A DNA stretch of 64,000 nucleotides from Tubiluchus corallicola (GCA_030141605.1 JAQGDQ010000133.1:470043-534042), one strand, 5' to 3'. Counted from the stretch's first letter, positions 24,868 through 36,404 are shown. Program-made: numbers and translations. Notes: generated by a model from the letters alone, not told the origin.

Positions 24868-26003
24868 GCGCTACTTCATGATTACCTGTACTACTGTAGC
24901 ATTAACCATTACTGTACTTCTAACCTAGCATTGTATATATATATATATAGGCCCATAGTGCTCGTGTCCTTCACATACCATAACTTATCAATATAATTTA
25001 TATTTCAGTTAGTACAGAATAACTTCATGGTTAGCTAGTAATAGGTTCAATATTTTCTGTCAAGTAATAGGTAGCAATGGGGTGCACGTAATTTGCTTTA
25101 ATTATAATTTAACTTTAATTATCTCTTATTTGCTCTGTAGTTTAATTATCTCTCATTTTAATTTGCTTTATAGGTTATTACATATTTGTACGGGTTGAGT
25201 TAATTTCTGCAATTTATGTTAGGCTAGTCCCCTTGAGCATTGTAAACTGGGTGGATTATTCCAATATGTGAGTAACTGTACTGAATGAGTGCCATTATAA
25301 TACTGTCCTAAGGGCCTCCTCGGCACGTTCTATACTTATAGGGGAAAAGTGCTAGAAACGTGTAAAATTTAACAGAATTTAACCAGTCAGCCCGTCTTAG
25401 TGTGATTATACCCCTGTTTTGCTTGAAAAAATGTTAAAGAAATTTATCTATAAACACTAAATAGCCTTGGCATTTTGCATGCGGGTTGTATTTTAAACTA
25501 AACTTTACTAAATTAGTTTAAATTACGCTAAAAAACATTTTATTTTGTAAGCCTCACTTTTACAAGTACACAAAAACATATCTACATATAATTTAACATA
25601 CAGATTAGGCCAATCAACAACACAAGACACTATCGTTTTCACAATCAAACATGCAAAACATTAATTTAAACACCTACATTAATAAGGATTGGTTAGAGCA
25701 TGACACGAATTTCTTGACAATCCACTGTTTGCATTCTTTAGAGTTGAAAATTTGTCCCGTTTTCGAACATACTTGGTTTTATCAGAATATAATTTAAAAA
25801 TTTATTTGCGCTTCTGCTTTTAGTTCCTGAAACATTTGATTGTAACTTTTTGTTTCAGTTCTCTGCTTTTTCTTTGATTTTGCTATTTTTGGCAGTAGAT
25901 GCTTGAACAAAGTTCATGTTCACGCAAGCTGTTTTGTCACTACATTACAGAAATAAAATGAAGTTAGAGAACACCTTTCAACAAATAGTTATGCAAAAAG
26001 TAA
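22201..26003. other. Intergenic, no genes recognised
   Basis: Mostly unique-looking AT-rich DNA. It contains a (GA)21 tract at 24822-24864, a (TA)n run near 24933-24950 and an ATA/ATG-rich patch near 23200. No open frame here resembles a known protein. Confidence 0.5.
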
Positions 26004-26578
26004 CTGTCAGTGAAAACTGATCTATTGTCACTGTCAGTGAAAACTGATCTACTGACACTGTCAGTGAAAACTGATCTACTGTCATTGTCAGTGAAAACTG
26101 ATCTACTGTCACTGTCAGTGAAAACTGATCTACTGTCACTGTCAGTGAAAACTGATCTACTGTCACTGTCAGTGAAAACTGATCTACTGTCATTGTCAGT
26201 GAAAACTGATCTACTGTCACTGTCAGTGAAAACTGATCTACTGTCACTGTCAGTGAAAACTGATCTACTGTCACTGTCAGTGAAAACTGATCTACTGTCA
26301 CTGTCAGTGAAAACTGATCTACTGTCACTGTCAGTGAAAACTGATCTACTGTCACTGTCAGTGAAAACTGATCTACTGTCACTGTCAGTGAAAACTGATC
26401 TACTGTCACTGTCAGTGAAAACTGATCTACTGTCACTGTCAGTGAAAACTGATCTACTGTCACTGTCAGTGAAAACTGATCTACTGTCACTGTCAGTGAA
26501 AACTGATCTACTGTCACTGTCAGTGAAAACTGATCTACTGTCACTGTCAGTGAAAACTGATATACTGTCACTGTCAGT
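26004..26578. repeat. 27-bp minisatellite, ~21 near-identical units
   Basis: The unit is built from the odd palindrome TCACTGTCAGTGA followed by AAACTGATCTACTG. The few variants are single bases (for example TATTGTC, TGACAC, TGTCATT, GATATAC). Because 27 is divisible by three and the unit has no stop in some frames, it opens about 200 codons on both strands (9-residue units VKTDLLSLS on plus, VDQFSLTVT on minus). Neither reading has flanking gene structure, so no protein is called. Confidence 0.97.
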
Positions 26579-28070
26579 TGAAAGTGGTTATTCTTTTGAA
26601 CGGGTTATTATTCATTACTGATTCTGATATTAGTCACATACTTCAAGAATTCTTTGCCATTGCTTAATAGTGAAGCGCTAAAATATTTTCTCTGATACTT
26701 TATACGTACCAGTGGCGCAATTTTGCTCTTTGTATCACGCACCATGTATTGCAAAATGCAAGAGCAATTACGTTGTTTCCAAAAGCTAATAGTTTTTAAT
26801 TGTTTATAAATGTACAAGCTTTATAACTAACACCTAATGTTATTTCTGATTATTGTTGGTTTCGTCATTATTGATGTATTATAGATTGTATGTATTATGT
26901 ACAGAATGTTTGTATTATAGAAATATTACGTATTTTATAGAATAAACTAAGGCGTAACTAACGTAATCACAAACTGAGTTGAGATGTAGATATATGCACT
27001 TCTGTTTAATCCGCTCACATTAAATCAACATGCACCTGATTGATTAATTACATCCTTGTATAAACAATTAGAAATAATGAATTAAAATACGATCAATGCT
27101 TAACAATTACTGATGTTCATTTAAGTCTCGGCTGTTCACGTTACTTTTATTCATTGTAATGCATTTGTAGCATCAGCCTGGGTCCATGTACACTAATTGC
27201 AATCAACCTTGCATGAACCTGCAAGAATTACTCGTGTACACGAGATATTCGGTAATTAGCTTTGTGTAATAAGCTGGTACCGCTTGCAATTTATGAGTAT
27301 CATTGTGCAGAAGCTAATCAAGAAATCGTATTTCAGATAATCAGTGGATATTAGAAACATTAGACATTAACGCGCAAGGCGTTCTTACTTTCTACTATCT
27401 CGATTGGGTGTGTTAATTTGTTTACTTGTAGAAAAACGAGCTAAAACGAAGTACAATAAATTATAATCATGAGTACGTTGCATTACAATTAAGTAGGATA
27501 TACGAATACTAAACATTAGTTATTTTATCTACGTAATGTGCTGGTTTCTGGTGCAAGAATACACAACCTATATACATCATAAACATATGAGAAATTTTAG
27601 ATTGAGTTAAAAGACCAAATGAAAAAATATTGAAAGCGTTTTTTTCTATAATTTTCGAACATTTATATGGTTAGCAGTTCTAGCTACTAAATTTGCCGAG
27701 TAGTTAAAGTTACTTATTTTGAAAAAAACAGTTTTTTAATACAATTATTGTAACTTTTATTGCCGATATAAATACATGCAAAATAATCGGGCCAGAGCGA
27801 TGCCCCACTAGTACAAAATGTTTTGAACCATTGGACTCTTATTTTGTCATGACAATTTCAAAAATTTCTGATCAAAATGTTAGCTCCTTCGGTTAATAAA
27901 CGTTTTGCCTTTTCATGTCCTCGTTATCAGAACCCGCTTCAGATATAATTGGCCAAGTTATTTTTCATTAGAAACAGGGAGAATTTAGACTAATAGCAGC
28001 AAATATTGCCAAAGGGAACTGATTTATAGGAAGATGGCGCAGTAGTGACAACTTTTGTATTTTTCAGTTA
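26579..28070. other. Intergenic, nothing recognised
   Basis: AT-rich DNA between the minisatellite and a LINE scrap. No feature was supported. Confidence 0.5.
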
Positions 28071-28074
28071 ATGG

Positions 28075-28320
28075 CAACATCTGCGAAAATTCGAAATGTA
28101 CTATTCATAGAGCTAATTGTATTAGCTACTAAAGACACATCATGGGTATAAATTAAGCGATTTAGAATAGTACCACTTATCTTACAACCAACACCAGCAA
28201 GACATAATCGTTTGCTAAGATTAGAGAAATAGTAAATGAAGAGCCGGCAGAAAGAAATCACCCTGCCGCTCACCATTTTCTAAACTAAAATGGTTAGAAA
28301 CATGGTGCCCTCACCGGACA
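28075..28320 (-). mobile_element. LINE reverse transcriptase fragment
   Basis: On the minus strand NLSKRLCLAGVGCKISG, then ILNRLIYTHDVSLVANTISS, matches the RT palm DLS..L....VGC.I.G..LNHL.YADD..L...S; the catalytic YADD reads YTHD. A frameshift separates it from the upstream GER-QGD segment (the GVRQG box). It is the same palm style as the scrap at 387-735. Confidence 0.65.
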
Positions 28321-28343
28321 GCCAATTTACTTACTATGATTTT

Positions 28344-28363
28344 CACACACACACGCACGCACG

Positions 28364-28412
<49 letters not shown>
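28344..28412. repeat. (CA)n microsatellite with CACG block
   Basis: CA repeats interrupted by ACGC units. Confidence 0.95.
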
Positions 28413-28417
<5 letters not shown>

Positions 28418-28439
28418 GCACGCACCCAGGGAGGCACGC

Positions 28440-29484
28440 ACGCACATAAATATATCCTCCATATACGAATGTATATTTTGTTTCAAATTATTCTGTATAG
28501 CATTAGTTATACGACCTCCTCTTTTGTTTAACATGCAGTTAATGGCTTTTTGTGTGATTTATGATAAACAATTCGCTAGCCATATTGCATAGATCTCTAT
28601 GCAGGCATTAAAACAAGAGATTGCGTGGCAGATGTCCTGCATGAAAAATAGCAAATGGATTGTGCTAGCTATCGTTGTAATGGTTTCATTTAAAATTGCA
28701 TTCACTCCTTTTTGCGCATGAGGACAGATTTTCCTGTATTACAGAGAAACCAACACGTAAGTCAGACTACCGCTAATCTTTGCTATTTCTGCCATGACAT
28801 CTGTGTAATGAAACCTATTCTGCATTACTGTTAAAGTTAAACTGAGTTTTCTTGCTGTTCCCAGCAACAACTAACATCAACAAACTGAATGCAAAGACAA
28901 AAAGCCTGCTGGTCAAACTAATTATTTTGTAAACTGAACACGACAAAACTATAGTTGGCTATCTGTCTCAGTAGCTGGCATCGCAAAAATAGATTAACGA
29001 GTTCAGTGGTGGTTTGCGTGCGACACGTTGTGCTTGATAGTAGTTATCTGCTTGAGTAAAATTAACTTATTTAAAAAATCACAAGTAAATATCTAATGTT
29101 TTATTATTTAAGCAATATTCTATTGAATACGGTAGCGTAGCTTACATTACTCGTTTGAAATGAAAATAGCATCTAGCTTCATGTTACTGGGCAGTTGTTT
29201 GCACCTAGGAATTATGTGGTTTATTAATTTAAAGCAGCAAAGCGATTTAGTTCCGTGTACCTACAGTATTCTAGTTTCTACTACCTAAAGTAGGGATTCT
29301 GGGGAAGTTATTGTGCACAATGCGCGTGACAAAATGAATACGGAAGCTTAATACACGTTCTATTCGGTATGCGCTGGTTGACTTTTTTTGGTGAAGAGCT
29401 AAGCAATCTCTAAATTCGGAACTTTTGTACTCAACTTCTTGCGCCAATTTGTGATTGAACTATTGCTTTAAACGGCAAAAACTC
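28440..29484. other. Intergenic, nothing recognised
   Basis: No exon, repeat family or RNA gene was recognised. Confidence 0.45.
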
Positions 29485-30620
29485 CAGTAACAACACAGAC
29501 TTCAACAAGATTTTCATTCTGTACCTCATACAAAACTTTTAAAAGTCGGTTAATGCTAATGGTATTAATTGCCTGTCCTGTAAATGGACTGAAAACTTTC
29601 TTATGGGTCGATTACAACAAGATTACGAAAACGATTATATTCCTGTACGTCTGTTTTGGCGTTCTCCAAGGTACTATTTGCCCTCTGCCGTTCATTACTT
29701 TTTGTCAATGACATACCTAATGTAATCGGCAGTGCACATTGTAAAATGCAGCTATTTGATATTTAGTTATATATCAAATACTATTGTCCAGATACTGGTA
29801 TAAGACAATTTTGCTGTATGGATAAGAAAGTGGTAACTTCCCATTTTTATAAACAATTATAAATAAATGTGGTGTTTAAGATATTGAGTCAGGAAGTTCA
29901 ACGGAAAGTGTAATTCTGTTCTCCGAGGACTAAGTTAAGGACTTATGTGTAATAATTGGAAACAACCCAAAATTTTCAACACATTTCATTAGCATAATAT
30001 AAAAAAGCTGACCGAGTTAGCAACATAGTGTTATTAATTAATTAATACTAATTTATTAGCCTCAAATCCACAAAAATCTCTAGGGCTTTACAGTTAAATA
30101 CTGTTTTGATGCTTCGCCATCCCTGATAAAAATAGTTTATTAATTGCCTGCAAAACTTACATTCCTGCTTTTAGTGAAGCGTTTTACCCCAAATGGAACT
30201 CTATTTACTAAAAGACCTTAATTTGGTTGAAAACGTTGAGCGCTACTTCACTCGCAGTTTAGGCGCGCAATCTTGACAACATGTCATACCTTGAGTCTCT
30301 GACCATTATCATTTTTAAATTTTAAGCCATTCGAACATGGACGAATAAATGTTATTCAATATTACGCTGTATGCTGTAGACAAAGATCATATTTTTTAGT
30401 AAAGACCTTTGTCTAATGTAAACAGGAATAATAGATAATTCACTGTAGACTTGATTATAGAATCAGCCCCCAAAGTCTTTGTCGTGCCCCATGGTCAAAA
30501 ACGTTTCAAAAACTTTTCAAAAACGTTTAGCAGATATAAATCTTAATGATCGTCTACCACCTTTCAACGGGTATCTAATTAAAGTATCGAATTTGTATCT
30601 AATTTTTGTGCAGTTTTCTT
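29485..30620 (+). mobile_element. Decayed LINE, RT middle to C-terminus
   Basis: Across several frameshifts: NGINCLSCKWTENFLMGRLQ, then the GVLQGTICPLPF box (29.67 kb), and near 30.19-30.29 kb YLLKDLNLVENVERYFTRSL with NLDNMSYLESL. These are the LINE RT box GV.QG...GPLLF and the C-terminal block DI..LE.VQR.FTR.L....Y..RL. NLNDRLPPF follows at 30.54 kb. No catalytic site survives. Confidence 0.65.
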
Positions 30621-30720
30621 CTAATTAGACTTTTTTAGCTGCAAAACTTTCATTTTCTACTGTATGTACGCTTTATCCCGGTTTCATATTATACATTTTT
30701 GTAAATATTGTACTACAGGG

Positions 30721-31085
30721 CTGTGATGAAATGAAATGTAATGCTGGCAGGGGAATACAGTAGACATCTCAGGTGTGCATGTGAACGTGGCTTTATCTAG
30801 CACAGACTCGTATTCTGACCTTGTGCTAGTAAAAACCACTAGTCACGTGCACACCTGAGCTTATAAAAAGGGAAGGTCTGCTGTAGACCCTTGTCAGTGG
30901 TCGTGTCTTTCGTAGCATGTGCAGCTCTGTTCACATTTCTCAGGTTTTTCTCGCAAACTCTGTTCCTGTAGGTAAGCTGGTCGTTTAACGTGTAATATTC
31001 AATAATAAATTGTCTTTTCGACTGACTCTATTATTCAATCTTGTTTATGGGTGAAGCGTTGAATGACATAATTAAGACATGCCGC
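30721..31085 (+). promoter_or_regulatory. LTR-like block with TATA box and poly(A) signal
   Basis: It starts TGTGATGAAATG. A CACGTGCACACCTGAG element stands before TTATAAAAAGGG at 30860-30871, and about 130 bases on there is AATAATAAATTG near 31001. This TATA-then-AATAAA order over some 360 bp is what a retrovirus-like or Ty3-type LTR looks like. I could not fix the 3' edge, a target duplication or a primer-binding site, so a host promoter is the alternative. Confidence 0.35.
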
Positions 31086-31801
31086 ACCGTGTGGGCCGCA
31101 ATGCCATCCGTCCTGCCTCCGCTATGAGCAGACGGCAGTCCACTATTATCACTATGTTTTCAAAATAAGATAACGCATAAAAATATTCGAAATATTTAAA
31201 ATCGATTGAAAATGTCATTCTGGGTGGAACCAGCTGACATACACTACATACTGGTAAGAGAAAGATGCTAGTGGATACTAGACTTAACTAGTTGCTTGTA
31301 GATAAGATAAAATGCACTTTATTGCAGGCAAAACCGCTAATATCAATATACATAAAAATAAAAACTGCTACATATGTACCATAGCCTCTACGTCACACAC
31401 ACACACATACACGTAAAACACTGCCACAATAAAATTATTTACAGACAACAAAGTGTGTGTGTGTGTGTGTGTGTGTGCGTGCGTGCGTTGTATGTGTGCG
31501 TGTGCGAATGCGTACGCGCACATGTGATGTGAAACTTTGTTCTATGTGAACAATTGTTGCAATGTCTGATGTACGATAATATATAATTGAACATTCATTA
31601 CGCTTGATAAATTGATCCAAATACGAAGATTGACATTTCTGAATTGCATGATGGCAATAATTATACCTATGAGAGCTGTTCTAGAGCATAATAATTAATG
31701 CCTTGCATAACCTTAAAATATACGAATTTGATGATTGACCTCACACTTATCTACTAAAAGCTGCCGCCTGTTGGCCTCGGGCACTTCGAGAATTACCGTT
31801 C
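31086..31801. repeat. Intergenic with (GT)n tract
   Basis: GT/GCGT repeats at 31453-31488 and an (AC)n run at 31396-31407. Nothing else recognised. Confidence 0.7.
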
Positions 31802-31807
31802 GTTACT

Positions 31808-32491
31808 GGGGACAGGTCAATTTGGCGCGGCCGTTCGGGCGCCAGACACTTGGGCGCGAGATATTTGGGCGCCAGAATCGACGTATGCTACGCTGGAATA
31901 AGAAAGAAGATAATTTCAGTGTCGCGCAGCAAAACACAATGCCTATAGTAGGCCTATTAGGTAAAACATCTTGGTTTGTTTAGTTACATGCTAGTGTAAT
32001 TGACATTAGAAATAAGTCAAATAACTAAAACATTCACAATGTGTAAAAAACTCTGCTGTTGAACATTCACAAGAGTTGCCGTGATAATTATGTATTAAGC
32101 ATTTTCTCTCATTAATTGACCTACTTTCTTTCGAATACGCAGCTAGTATAAGCAACATAACTTAAAGTGTACTTGATGAATAGTTGCACGTTAACATTAG
32201 GTTACCGTTAGCTCGCTTGGAACAAACTGGAAATGTTTGGTTGGCTTATTCTTTCTACGAATTTTAATAAGCATTGCTTATAATGAACAACTTAATCTCG
32301 CTGTTCATGATACTGACTTCCTTGTTAATTTTAAAAACAACAAATAGGATAATTATACTATGGTTTTTAATTGTGTTACAATTCTGTTATTAAACATTGT
32401 GATAGGAAAGTAGTGAATCATTAAAAATTTAGTAAACAGCACGACCAAATGTCCCGGGCCCAACTGTCCGTGTCCAAATGTCACGTACCCC
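31808..32491. mobile_element. MITE-like DNA transposon with 6-bp target duplication
   Basis: 684 bp bounded by imperfect inverted repeats of about 45 bp: the left end starts GGGGACAGGTCAATTTGG and the right end, read on minus, starts GGGGTACGTGACATTTGG; both continue with TTGGGC/CGGGCG-type motifs. GTTACT stands immediately outside both ends (31802-31807 and 32492-32497), a target-site duplication. There is no transposase, so it is non-autonomous. A related copy lies at 51.1-51.8 kb. The superfamily is not clear to me. Confidence 0.8.
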
Positions 32492-32545
32492 GTTACTTGC
32501 TGTGTCAAGTGCACCAAGTGCAGGTTGTGTGTTTGGCTTCTTCTG

Positions 32546-32690
32546 TCCTGTGTTGTGTGATCAAGTGGTTTAGATTTCGGACTGCAACCCCGCAGTCTTG
32601 AGTTCGATACTAGTGGCTGCCAAGGCCAGGATATTCGGTGTTTGTGTGTTGCGTCCTTACCTGGGTGTTGGGTGTTATTACGGTAAATGT
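32546..32690 (+). mobile_element. tRNA-derived SINE candidate
   Basis: AAGTGGTTTAGA resembles a pol III A box. It is followed by an anticodon-arm-like ACTGC-loop-GCAGT and then GAGTTCGATACT, a B-box match. Downstream GTGTTGCGTCCTTACCTGGG resembles the conserved post-tRNA stretch of many invertebrate SINEs. It is not a functional tRNA, because the acceptor and T stems do not pair. Confidence 0.5.
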
Positions 32691-32861
32691 ATCTAATTAA
32701 AATTAATTATTGTATTGCTGATCAATTAGCAATATATCCCTAATTAATTTATAGGCCATTGTTTCATGAACAATAAGGATGACTCGAGTCTTATTTCTGT
32801 AACTCCGTCTTACACATTTATTTGCCTATTTATTTGGTGGTTTGGTTGCTTTCTTGCTTAT

Positions 32862-32975
32862 TTTCTTACTTATCTACTTTCTTACTTATTTACTTGCTGA
32901 CTTATTTACTTGCTGACTTATTTACTTGCTCACTTGTTTACTTGCTCACTTGTTTACTTGCTCACTTACTTATTT
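32862..32975. repeat. 16-bp minisatellite TTTACTTGCT(G/C)ACTTR
   Basis: About five tandem imperfect units of period 16 between 32888 and 32970, preceded by looser CTTACTT repeats. Confidence 0.85.
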
Positions 32976-33043
32976 AATTACTTCGTTCATTCTAATTAAC
33001 GAATGGGTGGTGAGCGACTAAATGTAAGCAGTGCTAAACGTGG

Positions 33044-33238
33044 TTAGTAAGCGGGTGGGTTACTACAATAAACATCACTACTGGTTGATTTCGTCTGCCT
33101 TGCTGCTACTTGCCTTGCTGAGGAAGAACGTATACGCCCAAATCTAGCTAAGGCATCTCTACTGCGGTCCTGTATTTGATCGAGCTTTATTGCTGATAAT
33201 GATAACGGTTTTGGTATCACAAAATTGCAAACAATCAC
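33044..33238 (-). CDS. Small open frame with RFGR motif, unidentified
   Basis: A 64-codon frame in GC-richer DNA, reading KLDQIQDRSRDALARFGRIR then SSSARQVAARQT to a stop. I do not recognise it. ARFGR is the processing form of an RFamide peptide (Gly donates the amide, Arg is the cleavage site), but there is a single copy and no clear signal peptide. It may be a terminal exon or chance. Confidence 0.2.
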   Translation of the reverse strand: MIVCNFVIPKPLSLSAIKLDQIQDRSRDALARFGRIRSSSARQVAARQTKSTSSDVYCSNPPAY

Positions 33239-33249
33239 ACATGGTTTAC

Positions 33250-34000
33250 GTATTTCAGAAATAATGTAAGAAATGGAGCTTTGCGCATTTACCTTATTTT
33301 CTATCTTGGTTGACGATCGACTATATATACTACAGCTGACAAAGCAAAATTAACTATTTATTATTAAACTGTGTAACGAGAAATAGTGTTGTGTATTCTT
33401 ATTCTCCCTAGCGTTGTTGCTTCTACTGTTTCCCCTTAATCCTTTGATTATATAGTTAAAATTCAGCTTACTTTTTTGTTTTCCTTTATTTAGCCATATG
33501 CCATGTAGACGTACCAATTTGCTGTAAGCATTGTTTGAAAACACATAACTCCATTAGTTGTATCAGCACAACAAAAACATATTAGGCAAGCTGTCCTGCA
33601 TTAATGTGCACAATAATTCTTTTCCTGATTATGCATATTAAAACATCGCACGTAAAACTTGAGCAGCAAACACACATACATGTGCTCCATCATGCATCGT
33701 TTCTTTCTTTTCGGTCTTGGTATACTTCGATATGCTTATATTACAATTTTATGCATTTAACGTCAAAGTGAAAAGGTTTTGCGTTTATTGTGATTACATG
33801 CCGTGTGGCACCTCACGTTTTAAGTCATTTGAGCAAATGCTGATAGCTGACGTTTAAACTGTGTTTGTGGATTCTGTCGCGAGACAGATAGGTGGGCGGC
33901 TTTTACGCATGTACATGGTGAAATGAAGCCAGTAATGTGCTACATACAATGAGCAAATGCGTTACATCACTTTTAGGGCATTTTATGTTCATTTAGAACA
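33250..34000. other. Intergenic, nothing recognised
   Basis: No feature was supported apart from the promoter-like sequence that follows. Confidence 0.4.
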
Positions 34001-34016
34001 ATTTGGGCCATTATCT

Positions 34017-34077
34017 ATTTATATAAACTGCACAAGTAACACAGTTTGTTGTAGTTGAAATCATTTAACATGAAAAG
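34017..34077 (+). promoter_or_regulatory. TATA box, start codon and splice donor: possible gene start
   Basis: TTTATATAAACTG (34018-34030) is a good TATA box. ATG at 34070 gives ATG AAA AG followed by a strong donor GTATGT, so a micro first exon is possible. The nearest open exon-like piece (34559) does not match in phase, so the link is unproven. Confidence 0.3.
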
Positions 34078-34558
34078 GTATGTTTGCTTTAAAAAAATTT
34101 TTGTCAAGGATAATATACGTTATTTCGTTACATTCATATGCAAATCGACTGTAAGAAAGTAAACGTCTTTAATTGCAATATTTTTTTTTTGGTTTATACG
34201 AGAGCCAACGCATTATGGATTTTGTTGAAAAAATTGCAAAATTAAGCGACTATTTTTAGTGGAATGTGTTTGGTTTATTTTTTGGTGCCAAAAAGGATTC
34301 GTGTTAAAAATGGATATGTAAACACTAGAATCTGACCACTGATTTATTTCAATTATTGCCTATTACAGTTCATAACTTTAAAATATTAAAATAATAAAAT
34401 AAAATACATCTGTTTTGTTTTGCGGTTCGCATTAATAGTGCCTTTAGCATTATAATACTTCAAGTCTAATAGTAAAATAAATTGTCTGCAAAAACTATTT
34501 TAAACGAAACTTTTTCTTTAGGGCAAATTTAAATTAATTGACTTTAATTTTAATTCAG

Positions 34559-34722
34559 ATGTTTTAAAATTAGCCAGGAAAAGGTTTACTTACGATGATT
34601 CATTTTTCGCATTTAGAAATTACGGATACACAGGTAATAAACAAACTTTCTATTGCGTAAATGAGAAAAGCAGGTGTGCAGAAGAGCAAAAGGTACTTAA
34701 ATTAACAATGAAATCGTTGTAG
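34559..34722 (+). CDS. Exon-like frame with FLYWCH-type pattern
   Basis: After an AATTCAG acceptor, an open frame runs 54 codons to TAG: VLKLARKRFTYDDSFFAFRN, then YGYTGNKQTFYCVNEKSRCA and EEQKVLK. The spacing F....Y......YC....CA resembles a FLYWCH zinc finger, a module common in transposase-derived genes, but the final His is not seen. An internal GT after ACAG (34634) could also be a donor. Confidence 0.3.
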
Positions 34723-34849
34723 GATAGTATGAGTGAATGTTGACAGATTACTTTTCAGAAACACTGTAAAGAAATGTGAAACTATAAGACTACTAAAGGT
34801 TACGTACAAGAGATATGTCATCATATATGTAATCTACTTACTATTATTG

Positions 34850-34990
34850 CATGGTTCTACTTATTACATGGTTCAAATCCAGGCAGAATCCAGATTTTCG
34901 CGTTTCCTTCATTTTAAAGTTTGCTATCAAAATTTACTTAATTATATGTTTCTAACTTCATTAATAATAATCTCGACATTAGGATTATAA
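34850..34990 (+). mobile_element. 5'-truncated copy of a tRNA-derived SINE
   Basis: GGTTCAAATCCAGGCAGAAT (B box onward) and the following TTTCCTTCATTTTAAAGTTTG match the copy at 35.19 kb, including an AT-rich tail. The A-box half is missing. Confidence 0.6.
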
Positions 34991-35124
34991 TAAGCAGTAA
35001 TTGATCACATACGAAGTTAGAGGCTCAAAATTAATTAAAATAGCAATTAATCTAATTAGTTAGAATCTCTCTCGTGTGAGCTTTCTAACATTGGAAATGC
35101 TTAATTTGGTTGGGCATAAGGGAT

Positions 35125-35290
35125 GAACCTTGGACAGCATTGACTGAATGCAGTGGCATAGCGGTCTAAGCTGAAGGTTTCTGGTTCAAATCCAGGCAGC
35201 ATTCCAACCTTTTTACATTTCCTGTCTTTCAAGTTTGTTTGAGATAAAAATTTAATTAGGTTTGTACCGTCATCAGAAATAATCATTAAT
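35125..35290 (+). mobile_element. tRNA-derived SINE with intact A and B boxes
   Basis: TGGCATAGCGG (35153-35163) fits the pol III A box and GGTTCAAATCC (35183-35193) fits the B box, at tRNA spacing. A short body (TTTACATTTCCTGTCTTTCA) and an AT-rich tail follow. The minus-strand peptide GFEPETF is the usual by-product of a B box. A second, partial copy lies 300 bp upstream. Confidence 0.7.
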
Positions 35291-36404
35291 AATAATTAGT
35301 TAAAATAATTAAGTGGAACAATCATGTTCTAAAAAGTATAATGTTTTTGCTCGTTAAATATAAGTTAAAATTAAATGTGTTGCACATTACGTATTTGTTT
35401 AACAGATTAGGTAACAGTAAGCCTGTGCTGGTATTTCACTTTTGCCCGTGGAGTTCTAGACTCACACAAATACAATGTGAATTTACCGGGGACAAATTAC
35501 ACAGTAGCTGAGCAAAGCGGATATGAAGACGCTAAACGTAATTTTGAAATTGCGCTCTCTCTCGCGCGCGCGCGTCTATACTGATTATTCAGAAATACTG
35601 GGCCAATTGCAGGAAGCCTCCATATTGCAATAAAATGAGAGACTTCATGAGAATCTGAGAAATACAAAATTGCGCAGCTAATTATTAAAGCGCCTTAAAT
35701 AAAAACTAAGTAAAAAGTTCAGAAACACACTTTAGTAGTTTGCTTCGTCTCTCTCTCTAATTTACTTTTTAACGTTGATATTATTGTGTTTTGAGCTGTT
35801 TATATTGTTTGTATTTTTGCCGCCAGCAACGGAATCTAAGAAAACCCGTAATCTCACTTCTTTCATCTCATATGAGAGTGCTGAGTTCCATACAATGAAC
35901 ATTTTATTCCATTTATCTGTCATTACGTTGGGCATCGAATCATTAACATAACTCTAAAATTATAGTACCTACTCTAGGTCCTATAGTCACGAAACTTGCA
36001 GGGCAAACACCTGGATAGGGCTGATATTGTTAAAGCTAAAATATGATTTAGTTTAAGAGCCCGAGATAGGAGCAAATCTACGAAAATTAGAGCAACTACT
36101 GAGTTCTAGCGAGTTCAAGATGCGGTAATTACATAATACATGTATCTTTTACTTACTTAATTACATAAATTCATCTGTGGACTTTTTGTTATGTGGGCTA
36201 GAATTTGTCTAGGACTCTGAAGAACATAGTTACGTATTGGTTGAAATTGCGTGTCTTGAATAATATTATATTATTATATTCTATATTAAATATAGATTTA
36301 AATCTACTTTGACGCTGAACTAAAAGCTATTTTAACTGTAAAAGAAAATTTTAAGAAATGACACACACGAAAAGTAGTTAGCTTGTAGATTTTTAATACA
36401 TCTT
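35291..36404. other. Intergenic, nothing firm
   Basis: A CT/CG-alternating run at 35557-35574 and some ATT-rich patches. No gene recognised. Confidence 0.45.

Noticed and set aside
25978-26621. About 200-codon repetitive proteins on both strands
   Set aside because: The open frames follow from a 27-bp unit without stops; there is no splice, start or flanking coding context. It is also not a CRISPR array, because the units are contiguous with no spacers.
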